Of a stretch of 64,000 nt of DNA, positions 20,815-35,640 are shown piece after piece. The position numbers were made by a program, and so were the translations under genes. The stretch is from Scylla paramamosain (lineage: Eukaryota > Arthropoda > Malacostraca > Decapoda > Portunidae), in NCBI RefSeq assembly GCF_035594125.1, contig NW_026973734.1:1-64000 (forward strand), in the 5' to 3' direction. Below the pieces are notes generated by a model. It had not been told where the DNA came from, ran no database searches, and saw only the letters and a list, made by a program, of their open reading frames with translations. Numbering within the stretch: position 1 is the stretch's first letter; the number at the start of each line of letters is the position of its first letter.

Positions 20815-20851
20815 AGAGGAGGAGGAGGAGGAGGAGGAGGAGGAGGAGGAG
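20815..20851. repeat. (GGA)n microsatellite
   Basis: 37 bp of GGA, next to the exon 2 acceptor. The polyproline frame on the minus strand is an artefact. Confidence 0.95.
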
Positions 20852-20936
20852 GCATTAGTAACACTCACAAAAAATCCCATGTGGAATTGACAATCTGGTA
20901 AATAGATTTATAAGGACAAGATAAAAAAAAAGTGGC

Positions 20937-21086
20937 TTGTGTTGGCAATGAGGGTGATGGGGGAGAGGCGCCGCACCTCAGTGTCTGTGTCCATGCTCTC
21001 AATGATCATGAGGCAGTGATGTAGTGAGAGGCACTTCCATGCCTGCCATGATGGAACCACAACACAGGAAGCATCATGGACAATGC
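20937..21086 (-). CDS. Fibrocystin-L-like gene, exon 1 of the cluster (3' boundary unresolved)
   Basis: The acceptor GTCTCATCCCACAG|GC lies at 21087. It encodes GIVHDASCVVVPSWQAWKCL, then LMIIESMDTDTEVRRLSPIT, then LIAN. The IESMDxDTExRRLSPxxxxAN block, immediately followed in exon 2 by GYVDL(L)NG, is the clearest fibrocystin-L/PKHD1L1 signature in the window. No GT donor is visible right after LIAN. The first GT is about 20 bp further (CTT|GTCCTT), so the 3' edge is uncertain and may involve a weak donor or a lesion. Confidence 0.82.
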
Positions 21087-21173
21087 CTGTGGGATGAGAC
21101 AAAAGGAGAGTACGGGGAGTGGTAAGGGATCTCAAACAACAACAGGTCTTTATTTTTTAACTGCCTGATTTGG

Positions 21174-21179
<6 letters not shown>

Positions 21180-21250
<71 letters not shown>

Positions 21251-21281
21251 AAGTGTGTGTTGCAGAGCTGTGTGTATATCT

Positions 21282-21364
<83 letters not shown>
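21180..21364. repeat. (TG)n followed by (CA)n, inverted microsatellite pair
   Basis: About 68 bp of TG (21180-21247), a 34-bp spacer, then about 82 bp of AC (21283-21364). The two halves are reverse complements and could form a long hairpin. Confidence 0.95.
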
Positions 21365-21367
<3 letters not shown>

Positions 21368-21389
21368 GTTTGCAATGTAGGTACAAGCA

Positions 21390-22897
21390 GAAGAGGTAAT
21401 TAGTGGGTCTTGGAGGTTGTCTGGAGATGAAGAATATAAAAATGTATGGATAAACAGGGATATGGATGAGATTGAAAGGTTGAAGCAAAAGGAGCTGATA
21501 AATGAGGCTAAACAAAAAGACAAACAACAAAAAGAGAAGTTTTTCTGAAGAGTAAGAGACATGAGAATAAAGAAATGGTACATCAAACACTATGTTATAC
21601 TAATGTAAATGGATTAATGTCAACAAAGATGGAATTAAATGAGTTATTAAACAGAACCGCACCGGATGTTGCTGTATTATGTGAGACAAAATGGAAAAAT
21701 GAATCAGGAACTCCTGACACTGGTAAATATGATTTATGGATGAAAAACAGAAGTGACAAGGGAGGAGGGGGGAATGATCATTCTGACTAAAAAGTGTGTT
21801 GAAGTGGAGAGGGTAATAAAAAGTGAAGACAAGTCTGAAATTCTACAAGTGATGATTAGAAGTGGAAAAGAAAGGATAATGAATTATGTAGGAGTGTATG
21901 TGCCACCTGTGACCAATGCTTGGCAAAAAGAAGAGCATGAAGAGACGTTGGTAGATGTGTTAAAAGGTCTTGAAAAGATAGTGATGGAAAGTAGTGATAT
22001 AGTTATTGTTGGTGATTTTAATTGTAAGGAGATAAAGTGGGAAACACTGACAACTACTAGAAGTGAGACCTCATGGAGTAATAGACTGTTAACCTGAACA
22101 GTGGAAAACTTGATGACTCAATGGGTAGACTGTGATATAAGATTTAGTGGAAGAGATAAACCATCAAGACTTGATTTAGTGTTTACCAAGGACATGGAAA
22201 TTATTGAAACAATACACTCTGATAGCCCTCTAGGTAAAAGTGATCACATGTTGATGGAATTTAATTTGAAAAATGAAAATGTAATCACTGATGAAAATTA
22301 TAAAGTAAGAAGATTTAAATATAGTAAAGATGATTTTGAAAAATTAAGAAAGTAGTTTGTTGCCAAGGGCTGGAAAGACTTTGAAGATGTAGATGTTTCA
22401 GAAAATGAGATGAATTTATAAGGAAATATAATTCTGCTGTGGAGAAATTTATACCTAAAGGAGGAGTGAGATGTAGAAAGGGTAAAGAATGGTTCAATAC
22501 ATAATGCAAAGGAACTACAAATTGTAAATCAAATGTTTGGAATAGATGGAAGAAGAGGAAAACTGAGAGCAGATGGGAGGAATATATTGATGCTAGAAAC
22601 AAGTACATTAAGATAATAAGAATAAAGAGAAGAAACTATAAAAGAGATATAATAGATACTTGTATAAATGAACCCAAACAGGACATGGTGGAGGTTATGA
22701 ACAATAGTTTCAGATTGTTATTTACTGTGGAAGGGGAGTTTGATGCTGGAAGGGATAAGTTGGTGAGATATATACTGAGTGCAGTCCAGGTCAGTTATGA
22801 GGAAATACTTAAGATGATGGAAGAACTTGAAGTAATTAAAGCATCTGATCCAGATGGAGTACCAAACAAGATATTGAAGACCAGTGTCCTTGAATAG
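21390..22897 (+). mobile_element. LINE family B, copy B2, 5' part
   Basis: The 5'/endonuclease part of a plus-strand family B copy. It is cut at 22897 by the minus-strand LINE A copy, with the remaining RT part at 26080-27345. Confidence 0.82.
21575..22897 (+). pseudogene. LINE B APE endonuclease remnant (copy B2)
   Basis: It starts with YTNVNGLMSTKMELNELLN (the N-terminal endonuclease fold), then APDVAVLCETKWKNES (the catalytic E-T region), GVYVPPVTNAWQKEEHEE, VIVGDFNCKEIKWE (GDFN), SRLDLVFTKDMEI and GKSDHMLMEF (SDH). It ends ASDPDGVPNKILKTSVLE at 22895. Frame changes occur near 21770, 22097 and 22354. The metal- and phosphate-binding motifs are still readable, but the protein is broken. 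Confidence 0.8.
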
Positions 22898-25800
22898 TGT
22901 TTTTTTTTTTTTTTATGTAGGAGGGACACTGGCCAAGGGCAATGAAAATCCAATACAAAAAAAAAAGCCCACTGAGATGCCAGTCCCAGAAAAGTAAAAA
23001 AAAATTGAAGGATAAGTGTCTTGAAACCTCCCTCTTGAAGGAATTTAATTCATAGGAAGGTGGAAATACAAAAGCAGACAGGGAGTTCCAGAGTTTACCA
23101 AAGAAAGGGATAAAAAATTGAGTATAATGGTTAACTCTTGCATTAGAGAGGTGGACAGAATAGGGGTGAGAGAAAGAGTCTTGTGCAGCAAGGCTGTGGG
23201 AGGAGGGGAGGCATGCAGTTAGCAAGATCAGAAGAGCAGTTAGCATGAAAATAGCAGTAGAAGACAGCTAGAGATGCAACATTGCGGCGATGAGAAAGGC
23301 TGAAGACAGTAAGTTAGAGGAGAGGAGTTGATGAGACGAAAACTATTTTATTCCACCCTGTCTAGAAGAGCGGCATGAGTGGAACCTCCCCAGACATGTG
23401 AAGAATACTCCATACATGAACGGATAAGGCCCTTGTACAGAGTTAGCAGCCGGGGGATGAGAAAAACTGGCAGAGACATCTCAGAACACCTAACTTCATA
23501 GAAGCTGTTTTAGCTAGAGATGAGATGTGAAGTTTCCAGTTCAGATTATAAGTAAAGGACAGACCGAGGATGTTCAGTGTAGAAGAGAGGGACAGTTGAG
23601 TGTCACTGAAGAAGAGGGGATAGCTGTCTGGAAGGTAGTGTTGAGTTGATAGATGGAGGAATTGAGTTTTTGAGGCATTGAACAATACCAAGTTTGCTTG
23701 GTACCAAATACCAAATTTGGTTTACAAGGTCATTCATGAATAATACGAAGAGAGTGGGTGACAGGACAGAACCCTGAGGAACACCACTGTTAATAGATTT
23801 AGGAGAACAGTGACCGTCTACCACAGCAGCAATAGAACGGTCAGAAAGGAAACTTGAGAGAAAAATAGAAGCCATAGGGGGGTAATTTGGAAATCAAGAC
23901 TTCGTGCCAGACTCTATCAGGAGCTTTTGATATGTCCAAGGCAACAACAAAAGTTTCACCAAAATCTCTAAAAGAGGATGACCAAGACTCAGTAAGGAAA
24001 GCCAGAGGATCACCAGTAGAGCAGCTTTGACGGAACCCATACTGGGAATCAGATAGAAGTTTGTGAAGTGACAGATGTTTAAGTATCTTCCTGTTGAGGA
24101 TAGATTAAAAAACTTTAGATAGGCAGAAAATTAAAGCAATAGGACAGTAGTTTGAGGGATTAGAACGGTCGCCCTTTTTAGGAACAGGTTGAATGTAGGC
24201 AAACTTTCAGCAAGAAGGAAAGGTAGATGTTGACAGACAGTGCTGAAAGAGTTTGACTAGGAAAGGTGCAAGCACGGAGGCACAGTTTCGGAGAACAATA
24301 GGAGGGACCCCATCAGGTCCATAAGCCTTCCGAGGGTTTAGGCCAGCAAGGGCATGGAAAACATCATTGTGAAGAATTTTAATAGGTAGCATGAAGTAGT
24401 TAGAGGGTGGAGGAGAGGGAGGAACAAGCCCAGAATCGTTCAAGGTAGAGTTTCTAGCAAAGGTTTTAGCAAAGAGTTCAGCTTTAGAAATAGATGTGAT
24501 GGTAGTGGTGCTATCTGGTTGAAATAAAGGAGGGAAAGAAGAAGAAGAAGCAAAGTTATTGAAGATATTTTTGGCTAGATGCCAGGAGATATTTTTGGCT
24601 AGATGTCAGAGAGTCATGAGGGTAGTTAGATCTTGAAAGATTTTGACACTTTCTATTAATGAAGGAGTTTTTGACTAGTTGGAGAACAGACTTGGCATGG
24701 TTCCGGACAGAAATATAAAGTGCATGAGATTCTGGTGATGGAAGGCAAAAGTACCTTTTGTGGGCCACCTCTCTATCATGTATAGCACGAGAACAAGCTG
24801 TGTTCAACCAAGGTTTGGAAGGTTTAGTCCAAGAAAAAGAGAGAGGAATGAATATATGCCTCCATGCCAGACACTATCACCTCTGTTATGCGCTCAGCAC
24901 ACAAAGACGGGTCTCTGACACAGAAGCAGTAGCTATTCCAAGGAAAATCAGCAAAATACCTCCTCAGGTCCCCCCAACTAGCAGAGGCAAAACGTCAGAG
25001 GCACCTTTGCTTAGGGGGATCCTGAGGAGGGATTGGAGTGATAGGACAAGATACAGATATGAGACTGTGATCGGAGGAGCTCAATGGATTAGAGAGGGTG
25101 ACAGCATAAACAGAAGGATTAGAGGTCAGGAAGAAGTCAAGAATGTTGGGCATATCTCCAAGATGGTCAGAAATACAAGTAGGGTGTTGCACCAATTGCT
25201 CTAGGTCGTGGAGGATAGCAAAGTTGAAGGCTAGTTCACCAGGATGGTCAGTGAAGGGAGAGGAAAGCCAAAGCTGGTGGTGAACACTGAAGTCTCCAAG
25301 AATGGAGATCTCTGCAAAAAGGGAAGAGTGTCAGAATGTGCTCCACTTTGGAAGTTAAGTAGTCAAAGAATTTCTTAAAGTCAGAGGAGTTAGGTGAGAG
25401 ATATACAGCACATATAAATTTAGTTTGAGAGTGACTCTGTAGTCGTAGCCAGATAGTGGAAAACTCGGAAGATTCAAGAGCATGGACATGAGAGCAGGTT
25501 AAATTGTTGTGCACATAAATCCAACATCCAGCTTTGGATTGAAAATGAGGATAGAGAAAGTAGGAGGGAACAGAAAAGGGGCTACTGTCAGTTGCCTCAG
25601 ACACCTGAGTTTCAGTGAGGAAAAGAAGATGAGGTTTAGAAGAGGAGAGGTGGTGTTCTACAGATTGAAAATTAGATCTTAGATCACAAATGTTGCAGAA
25701 GTAAATGAAGAAAAAATTGAGGGGGTGTCAAGATACTTAGGGTCGTCATCAGCAGAGCAGTCCAACCAGGGGACATTTGTGGTCCCCTCCCCAGATGAGG

Positions 25801-26080
25801 ACTCCAAAGCTGGTGTAGGAGTTGCCATGAATTTTGAAATTTTGAGTGAAGGTTGTGTGTGTTATTAGGTGCTTGTAGTTTTGTGTGGAGGAAGAGAGTT
25901 GTCTTTATAGGGCAGGCTGTGACTGCCCCCTTGTGTTGTGAGACACAAAAGGAAAAGTTCAGTGAGGTCACAGCTAGGTTTAATGATAAGTTCACAGTAC
26001 CCCCTGATCCAGTGCTTTAGACCTCACTGGGAGTAATTATTGTTTTAGCAGGTGTCTACTGCCTCTTCCTGAAGGAAAAT
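22897..26080 (-). mobile_element. LINE family A, near full-length copy A5, inserted in LINE B2
   Basis: A T-run on plus at 22898-22913 is the poly(A) tail of a minus-strand element. The 5' end, CTCACTGGGAGTAATTAT then GGCAGGTGTCTACTGCCTC, lies at about 26023-26072. LINE B2 flanks it on both sides in the same orientation, so A5 is the younger insertion. Confidence 0.9.
23050..25604 (-). pseudogene. LINE A ORF2 remnant (copy A5)
   Basis: From high to low coordinate: endonuclease start (FSVPSYFLYPHFQSKAGCWI at about 25580), [36 protein letters not shown] (the SDH motif at about 25060), and the linker FNTACSRAIHDREVAHKRYF. Then come AYGPDGVPPIVLRNCASVLA (RT start, about 24310), GVPQGSVLSPTLFVLFMNDL (motif B, about 23770), and the thumb with [20 protein letters not shown] (about 23530). 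It is broken by many frameshifts, and the motif C region is partly deleted (about 23700-23760). Confidence 0.85.
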
Positions 26081-27341
26081 TATGTGAAAGAACAATAAAG
26101 GAAAGATGGATGGAACACTTGGAAAAAGATGAAGTTTTAGTAAATTGTCAATTTGGATTTAAAAGGGGAAGATCATGCTCCATAAACTTACTGTCCTTTC
26201 ATTCAAGGATAGTTAATATTGTGCAGGAGAGAGACGGATGGGTGGATGGTGTCTACTTAGACTTGAAGAAAGCAAAGTACATCCCAAAGATTGCTAAGGA
26301 AGATTAAAAAATTATGGAAAATTTGGAGGAAGACAGCTGGAGTGAATGGAGGATTATCTGGATGATAGAGAGATGAGAACTGTAATACAAGACCAGAATT
26401 CATCTTGGCTAAAAGTAACTAGTGGTGTCCCACAGGGGTCAGTTTTAGGACCGATAAAGTTTGTAATATATGTGAACGACATAAATGAAGAAACAGATAG
26501 TTATATGAACTTATTTGCAGATGATGCTAAACTGATGAGAAGGATAGATAATGTAAATGACTGTATGGTACTGCAAGATGATTTAAATAAGATAAATAGA
26601 TGAAGTAAATCTTGGCAAATGGAATTCCATTTGAGTAAATGCAAAGTAATGGAGTTTGGTAAGAGTAAGAAAAGAATACAATATTATTATGATATGGATG
26701 GTGTGAAGATAAAGAAGTCAAAAGAGGAAGTAGATTTGGGAGTAACAGTTACTGAAAATTTGACACATTGATAAAATTACTGGAGACAGTGAAATTGTTA
26801 AAAAGAATAAGAATGGCACTCATATTTGGAAGAAGAAATGATAAAAAGTTGTTGATTTCCATGATAAGACTAAGATTGGAATATGCAGCAGTGGTGTGGT
26901 CTCATCATACAAAGAGGAATATAATAAAATTAGAAAAAGCAAAAAGAGCAGTCACTAAGATGGTTTCAGAGTTGAGTAAATTGACCTATGAAGAGAGATT
27001 AAGAATGTTGGAAATTCCTACCCTTGAAAATAGGAGAGAGAGAGGAGATTTAATAAACATCTATAGAATGATAAATGGTATGGAAAATGTGAAGAAAGAA
27101 GGTTTTTATAAATTTAGACACACAGAGTACAAGTGGTCACAGCAAGAAGTTGAAGAAAGTTAACTGTAGAAGAGACATATAGTTTTCCTCACTGAAATGA
27201 GAACAAATGGAATGAACTCAGTGAAGACGTTGTCAATGCCGAAACTGTCAGTGCTTTTAAAACCAAACTGATAGATACAGGAACGGGGTACTATGAGATT
27301 ACTCCCCTCCCGTACACCACAACTAGGTAAACACAACTAGG

Positions 27342-27345
<4 letters not shown>
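26080..27345 (+). mobile_element. LINE family B, copy B2, 3' part
   Basis: RT and 3' end of the copy whose first part is 21390-22897. The 3' end reads CACAACTAGGTAAACACAAC, then TAGGTAAATACACAC, and joins (AC)n. Confidence 0.85.
26110..27163 (+). pseudogene. LINE B reverse transcriptase remnant (copy B2)
   Basis: Blocks read VNCQFGFKRGRSCSINLLSF, VYLDLKKAKYIPKI (damaged motif A), VTSGVPQGSVLGPIKFVIYV (motif B), MNLFADDAKLMRRIDNV (motif C, FADD intact) and the thumb RLEYAAVVWSHHTKRNIIKL. Stops occur near 26307, 26601 and 26770. About 30 codons between the endonuclease-side and RT-side halves are missing at the LINE A insertion. Confidence 0.82.
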
Positions 27346-28541
<1,196 letters not shown>

Positions 28542-28645
28542 CTGCACTGATGTTGCTTGGTCAACTTCACATAAGGGTCATTTAGCTGTCTTGTCAACCA
28601 GTCCTGTGAGCTTTTACTTTTTCCTCTCAGATTTTTAGGCACAGT
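28542..28645 (-). CDS. MRM2: Exon of an MRM2/FTSJ2-like mitochondrial rRNA methyltransferase
   Basis: The acceptor GCTTACTAG|ACTGTG lies at 28646 and the donor GTGCAG|GTGAGC at 28542/28541. The 104-bp frame reads VPKNLRGKSKSSQDW then RQLNDPYVKLTKQHQCR. This is the N-terminal block of the RrmJ/FtsJ-type 2'-O-methyltransferase MRM2 (also FTSJ2), in which R-Q-L-N/T-D-P-(Y/F)-V-K precedes Y-R-(C/S)-R-(S/A)-A-F-K and the SAM-binding DCGAAPG motif. Only this exon is seen: neither the SAM-binding exon nor a start exon is found nearby. It may be one exon of a gene with long introns, or an orphan fragment. If the exon at 39438-39561 belongs to the fibrocystin-like gene, this exon lies inside its intron on the same strand. 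Confidence 0.65.
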
Positions 28646-30461
<1,816 letters not shown>

Positions 30462-30495
30462 CCACACAAGTTTTATTTCACATCCAGGCTACAAA

Positions 30496-31551
30496 CTATA
30501 GGTTATCTCCTTCGAAGTAATCCCCCTGGCACCACATGCACTTGTCCATCCTTCTCTGCCAGGCTTGCATGCACTGCTGGAAGGATTCTTGCGGGATGCT
30601 CCTCAGCTCCGTCGTCACGGCCTTTTTGATGTCGTCCGCATCATCAAAACGGGTCCCCTTCATGACCTCCTTGAGCTTGGGGAAGAGGAAGAAGTCGCAC
30701 GGAGCGAGGTCAGGTGAGTAGGGCGGTTGCTCCAGCACGGCGATGTTCTTCTTGGCCAAGAACTCTCTGATGCTCAGGGCATTGTGAGCAGGCGCATTGT
30801 CGTGGTGAAGCAGCCACGAGTTGCCCTGCCACAACTCCCGCCTCTTCTCGCGCACTGCACGAAGCAGACGCCGCAGTACTTCTTTGTACACATGTTGGTT
30901 GACTGTCTGGCCCTGTGGCAAGAACTCGCAGTGGACGATGCCCCTCACATCGAAGAAAGCGATCAACATGACCTTGAAGCTGGACCTGGACTGCCTTGCT
31001 TTCTTCGGCCGTGGCGACGCCGGACTCTTCCATTGAAGGCTCTGGCGTTTGGTCTCCGGGTCGTACTCAAATACCCAGGACTCATCGCCGGTGATGACTC
31101 TCCTGAGCAAGTCTGGTTCAGTTTCCAGACGCTCGAGGATGTCCTGACACACCTGCATGCGTCGTCCCTTCTGGTCATCGTTCAGGAGTCTCGGCACCAT
31201 CTTCGCACAGACTTTCCGCATGCCCAGATCTTCAGTGATAATCTTCCACACGCTGTTGTGGTTCATGCCAAGCTCATCTGCGATCTTTCGAACAGTCAAC
31301 CGACGATCGTCACGCACCATCTGCTTGACACGCTCAACATTGGCCTCATTCCTGCTCGTTGAGGGTCTTCCACTCCTGGGGTCATCTTCCACGTCCTCCC
31401 GGCCCTCTTTGAACCTCTTGCACCACTCAAAAACACGTGAGCGTGACATTGTCTCATCCCCGTACACTTTTTGCAGCATACCCAGTGCTTCTGACGGCGT
31501 TTTCCCCAACTGCACCAAAAACTTCAAGTTTGTTCGCTGTTCAGCGCTCAT
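30496..31551 (-). CDS. Mariner DD34D transposase, apparently intact
   Basis: 351 codons from ATG (31551-31549) to TAG (30498-30496). The frame is open upstream to 31701, but this ATG gives the usual mariner length (about 345-350) and starts [12 protein letters not shown]. The N-terminal half (residues 1-110) holds two helix-turn-helix regions joined by a [11 protein letters not shown] linker. MVPRLL (118-123) takes the place of the WVPHEL motif. Catalytic residues are D156 (in ITGDESWVF), D251 (in [10 protein letters not shown]) and D286 (in [11 protein letters not shown]), with exactly 34 residues between the last two. No stop or frameshift is visible. The enzyme would bind the 32-bp ends and cut and paste the element into TA sites. 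Confidence 0.96.
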   Translation of the reverse strand: MSAEQRTNLKFLVQLGKTPSEALGMLQKVYGDETMSRSRVFEWCKRFKEGREDVEDDPRSGRPSTSRNEANVERVKQMVRDDRRLTVRKIADELGMNHNSVWKIITEDLGMRKVCAKMVPRLLNDDQKGRRMQVCQDILERLETEPDLLRRVITGDESWVFEYDPETKRQSLQWKSPASPRPKKARQSRSSFKVMLIAFFDVRGIVHCEFLPQGQTVNQHVYKEVLRRLLRAVREKRRELWQGNSWLLHHDNAPAHNALSIREFLAKKNIAVLEQPPYSPDLAPCDFFLFPKLKEVMKGTRFDDADDIKKAVTTELRSIPQESFQQCMQAWQRRMDKCMWCQGDYFEGDNL

Positions 31552-31710
31552 TGTTAAACGACCTGCAACAGAGGACATGATTTTAAAAGCACGTAAGAAA
31601 AAGATTAGTGACTGTAGAGGGTTGGGAGCGCAGTTGTATACTCCAGAAGGATTACTTTGAAGGGGAAATATGGTGGTTTGTGGCTTGGGTTTGAAATTCA
31701 TCTTTTAGGA

Positions 31711-32499
<789 letters not shown>

Positions 32500-32715
32500 A
32501 CCATGGCAACCAGCAAAGAAGTGACGGTTTGTTGGGCTACTCCTTTATCATTTTTTGATAAGGAAATCCTCATTAACATGGTAAAAGAGCATATTAATGT
32601 AATAAATAACAAGAACACAAAGTTTTATACAGTAAACAAGAAGGCAATGGAGTGGTTAAGAAGTTTTGTGATGAGTGGGCATCACAAGACTCACCAGCAC
32701 GTGAGGAAAATGTGA
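32500..32715 (+). pseudogene. Possible Myb/SANT-like (zeste-type) DNA-binding domain fragment
   Basis: A plus-strand frame reads MATSKEVTVCWATPLSFFDK, then EILINMVKEHINVINNKNTK, then KAMEWLRSFVMSG. The pattern F-x-x-x-E-(x)2-L-(x)2-L-V-x-x-H-(x)2-V-I-x-N-K-x-(T/N) followed by a W resembles the Myb/SANT-like or MADF-like domain that often starts with helix 1 of this type. The call is on pattern alone. It stops soon after, so at most a fragment. Such domains accompany Harbinger-type elements, but none adjoins it here. Confidence 0.3.
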
Positions 32716-32736
32716 AAAAACATCAGAAATGGATGT

Positions 32737-33215
<479 letters not shown>

Positions 33216-33284
33216 TCTCAAACAGATGAGAAACACTGTTTATGAAGTTGTATAATGTATGACGTGAATAGGGTGATGTTGGTA

Positions 33285-33316
<32 letters not shown>

Positions 33317-33321
<5 letters not shown>

Positions 33322-35640
33322 GCATTGTACAGGGCACGAGCCAAAGTTTATTTTGTCCTGTCTCCATAACCATATTTATCCAGTTTCTCTTTAAACATGT
33401 GTACACTGTTTGCCACAACCACCTCTTCCTTCAAATCATTCCAGATTTCAACAGTTTGATACAGGAAGCTGCATTTCTTGGTGCCGCTCAAACATCCACT
33501 CTTCTTTATTTTCTTCCCATGTCCCCTCGCCCATCTCTCTCCCTCCTCCATCTGTGATAGCAAGTCAATTCGGTCTATTCTTTCTATATTGTTTACTAAT
33601 TTGTACATTGTTATCAGGTCTCCTCTTACTCTTCTCTCTTGTAGCGTTGGTAATCCCATCTCTTCAAGTCTTTCTTCATAGCTTAAGTCTTTCAGTTCTG
33701 GTACCATCTTTGTTGCTATCCTCTGTATTCTTTCCAGTTTCTGTATATCTTTTTTTCCTATTTGGAGCCCAAACTAACGCTGCGTGCTCCAATTTAGGTT
33801 ATATCATTCTTGTTATAATTTTCTTCATTATTTCTCTATCTAAATAGTTAAATGCCACCCTAATGTCTGTTAAAAGGCTGTATGTAGAGCCAAATATTAT
33901 GTTTATGTGCCTTCTTTTTCTTCATGAATTTTTTGTTATTATTTCTCTTCCCATTTTGTAATTCAATGAAGATATCTTTTTACTTTTTCCTATTTCCAAC
34001 ACATGGCATTTTCTGGCACTGAATTCTAGTTTCCATCTTTGGCTCTATGTATGTATCTTGTCAATATCCTTTTGTAACTCCTTGCAGTCATTTTCATCCT
34101 TTACTATTTTCATTATTTTTGCATCATCAGCAAAAAGGTTTATATAACTATTTAGATCCTCTGTCATATCATTTACATATATTTGAAACATAATAGGTGC
34201 CAACACAGATCCTTGTGGTACCCCACTTGTCACTTTGCACCAACTTGAATTAGTGTCTCTGATTACTGTTCTCAATTCCCTCCCTTGTCAATAATCTTCT
34301 GTCTATCTCAACATTGCTCCCTTTAGCCCTCCTTCATTCTCTGACTTCCACATAAGACTTTTGTGTGGAACTTTATCAAATGCTTTTTTAGAGATCCAGG
34401 TGTACTGCACAAACCCATCCATCCCTCTCTTGCACTCCATCTATTACTCTTGTACAGAAGCTCAGTAGATTTGTGACACAGGATATCCCTTTCCTGAATC
34501 CAAATTGCTTTTCTGTAATTATCTTTTCATCTTCTAAATACTGCACCCATCTGTCTTTAATCACTATTTCACAAAGCTTGCTTACAATACTTGTTAGTGA
34601 CACTAGTCTGTAATTCAATGGTTCCATTTAACTTCCCTGTTTGTATATTGGGACTTTGTTAGCTCTTTTCCATTCCCTTGGTACTTTTCCTTCTCTCAAC
34701 AAGCTGTTAATTATATCCCATATGGGTTTTTCCATTTGTTCTCTGCATTCTTTTAATATCCATCCATTTACTTGATCTGGTCCCACAACTTTTCTAACAT
34801 CCAGCTCTTCAGCAGTTTCTTGATTTGTTGTCTCTTTACTTGTATTTCCTGTATTCCCTCATTCTGTGATACCACTTTCAGTGCCACAAAATCAGTTTCC
34901 TTTGTAAATGTGGACTGAAAACTCTCATTCATTAGTTCACTCATCTCCTCAGTAGTTTCATAAATTCTTCCTTCTCTTCTTAACTTGTTTATGTCATCCC
35001 TATGTTTCATTTTCCTGTTTATGTATCTGTAGAAGAGTTCTGGGCTCTTCCTTGCATTTTCTTATTATCTCACTTTCAAAATTTCTTTCTTCTTCTTTTC
35101 TTATTATACCATATTCATTCCTTGCCTTTCTGTATTCTTCCCTAGTATTTGTGTTCAGTTGTCTCATCATTTCCTCCAAGCCCTGTCCTTTTTCCTTTTT
35201 GCTTCTACTCACCTGCCATTATACCATTCATGCTTCCAAATTTACACTTTATAACTTGGCACAAACTGTTGCACCCCCTCTCTATACTTACTCAAAAATA
35301 TCTCATTTTTCTTGCACTACTTTACCTTTAAATAGTTCTTCCCAGTTAATTTCTCCATAAAATTTATTGAGTTCTGCAAAGTTTGCCTTAGAATAGTTCT
35401 GTCTCCCATTTCAAAATTGTTCATTCCTGTGCAACACTTTTTCCTCCTGTGGCATTATTTCTATAGTCACATGATCACTTCTTCCCAGTGGACTCAGACA
35501 ATGTATACTTGGTCTACTTTCTGGGATTTTTTGTAAACACTAAGTCCAACTGTGATGGTTCTTCTTCTTTGTATCTTGTAAGTTCGTTCACCCACTGTCT
35601 CATTGTATTCACCATCATGGTAAGCATGGTATGGTGGTGA
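33317..35640 (-). mobile_element. LINE family B, copy B3, 3' and RT part
   Basis: Minus-strand family B. The 3' end adjoins (TG)n at 33283-33316. RT and the distal endonuclease run upward to 35640, where a LINE A copy is inserted; the remainder is at 36575-38250. Confidence 0.85.
33348..35600 (-). pseudogene. LINE B reverse transcriptase remnant (copy B3)
   Basis: From high to low coordinate: MRQWVNEL-type endonuclease end (about 35600), RKARNEYGIIRKEEERNFES (about 35110), AEELDVRKVVGPDQV-type RT start (about 34770), and EPLNYRLVSLTSIVSKLCEI (about 34625). Then come KQFGFRKGISCVTNLLSFCT, TSGVPQGSVLAPIMFQIYVN (motif B, about 34230), NLFADDAKIMKIVKDEN (motif C, FADD intact) and the thumb with MVPELKDLSYEERLEEMGLP (about 33700). 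Several stops and frameshifts are present. Confidence 0.83.

Noticed and set aside
20637..20864. Polyproline start of a minus-strand frame
   Set aside because: The prolines come from the (GGA)n microsatellite; the real exon begins after it at 20806.
30727..31362. 211-codon plus-strand frame across the mariner
   Set aside because: Antisense shadow of the transposase gene; no protein features.
30496..31551. Host SETMAR-type fusion gene
   Set aside because: No SET domain is present, and the frame sits between perfect mariner ends with a TA target, so it is a transposon gene.
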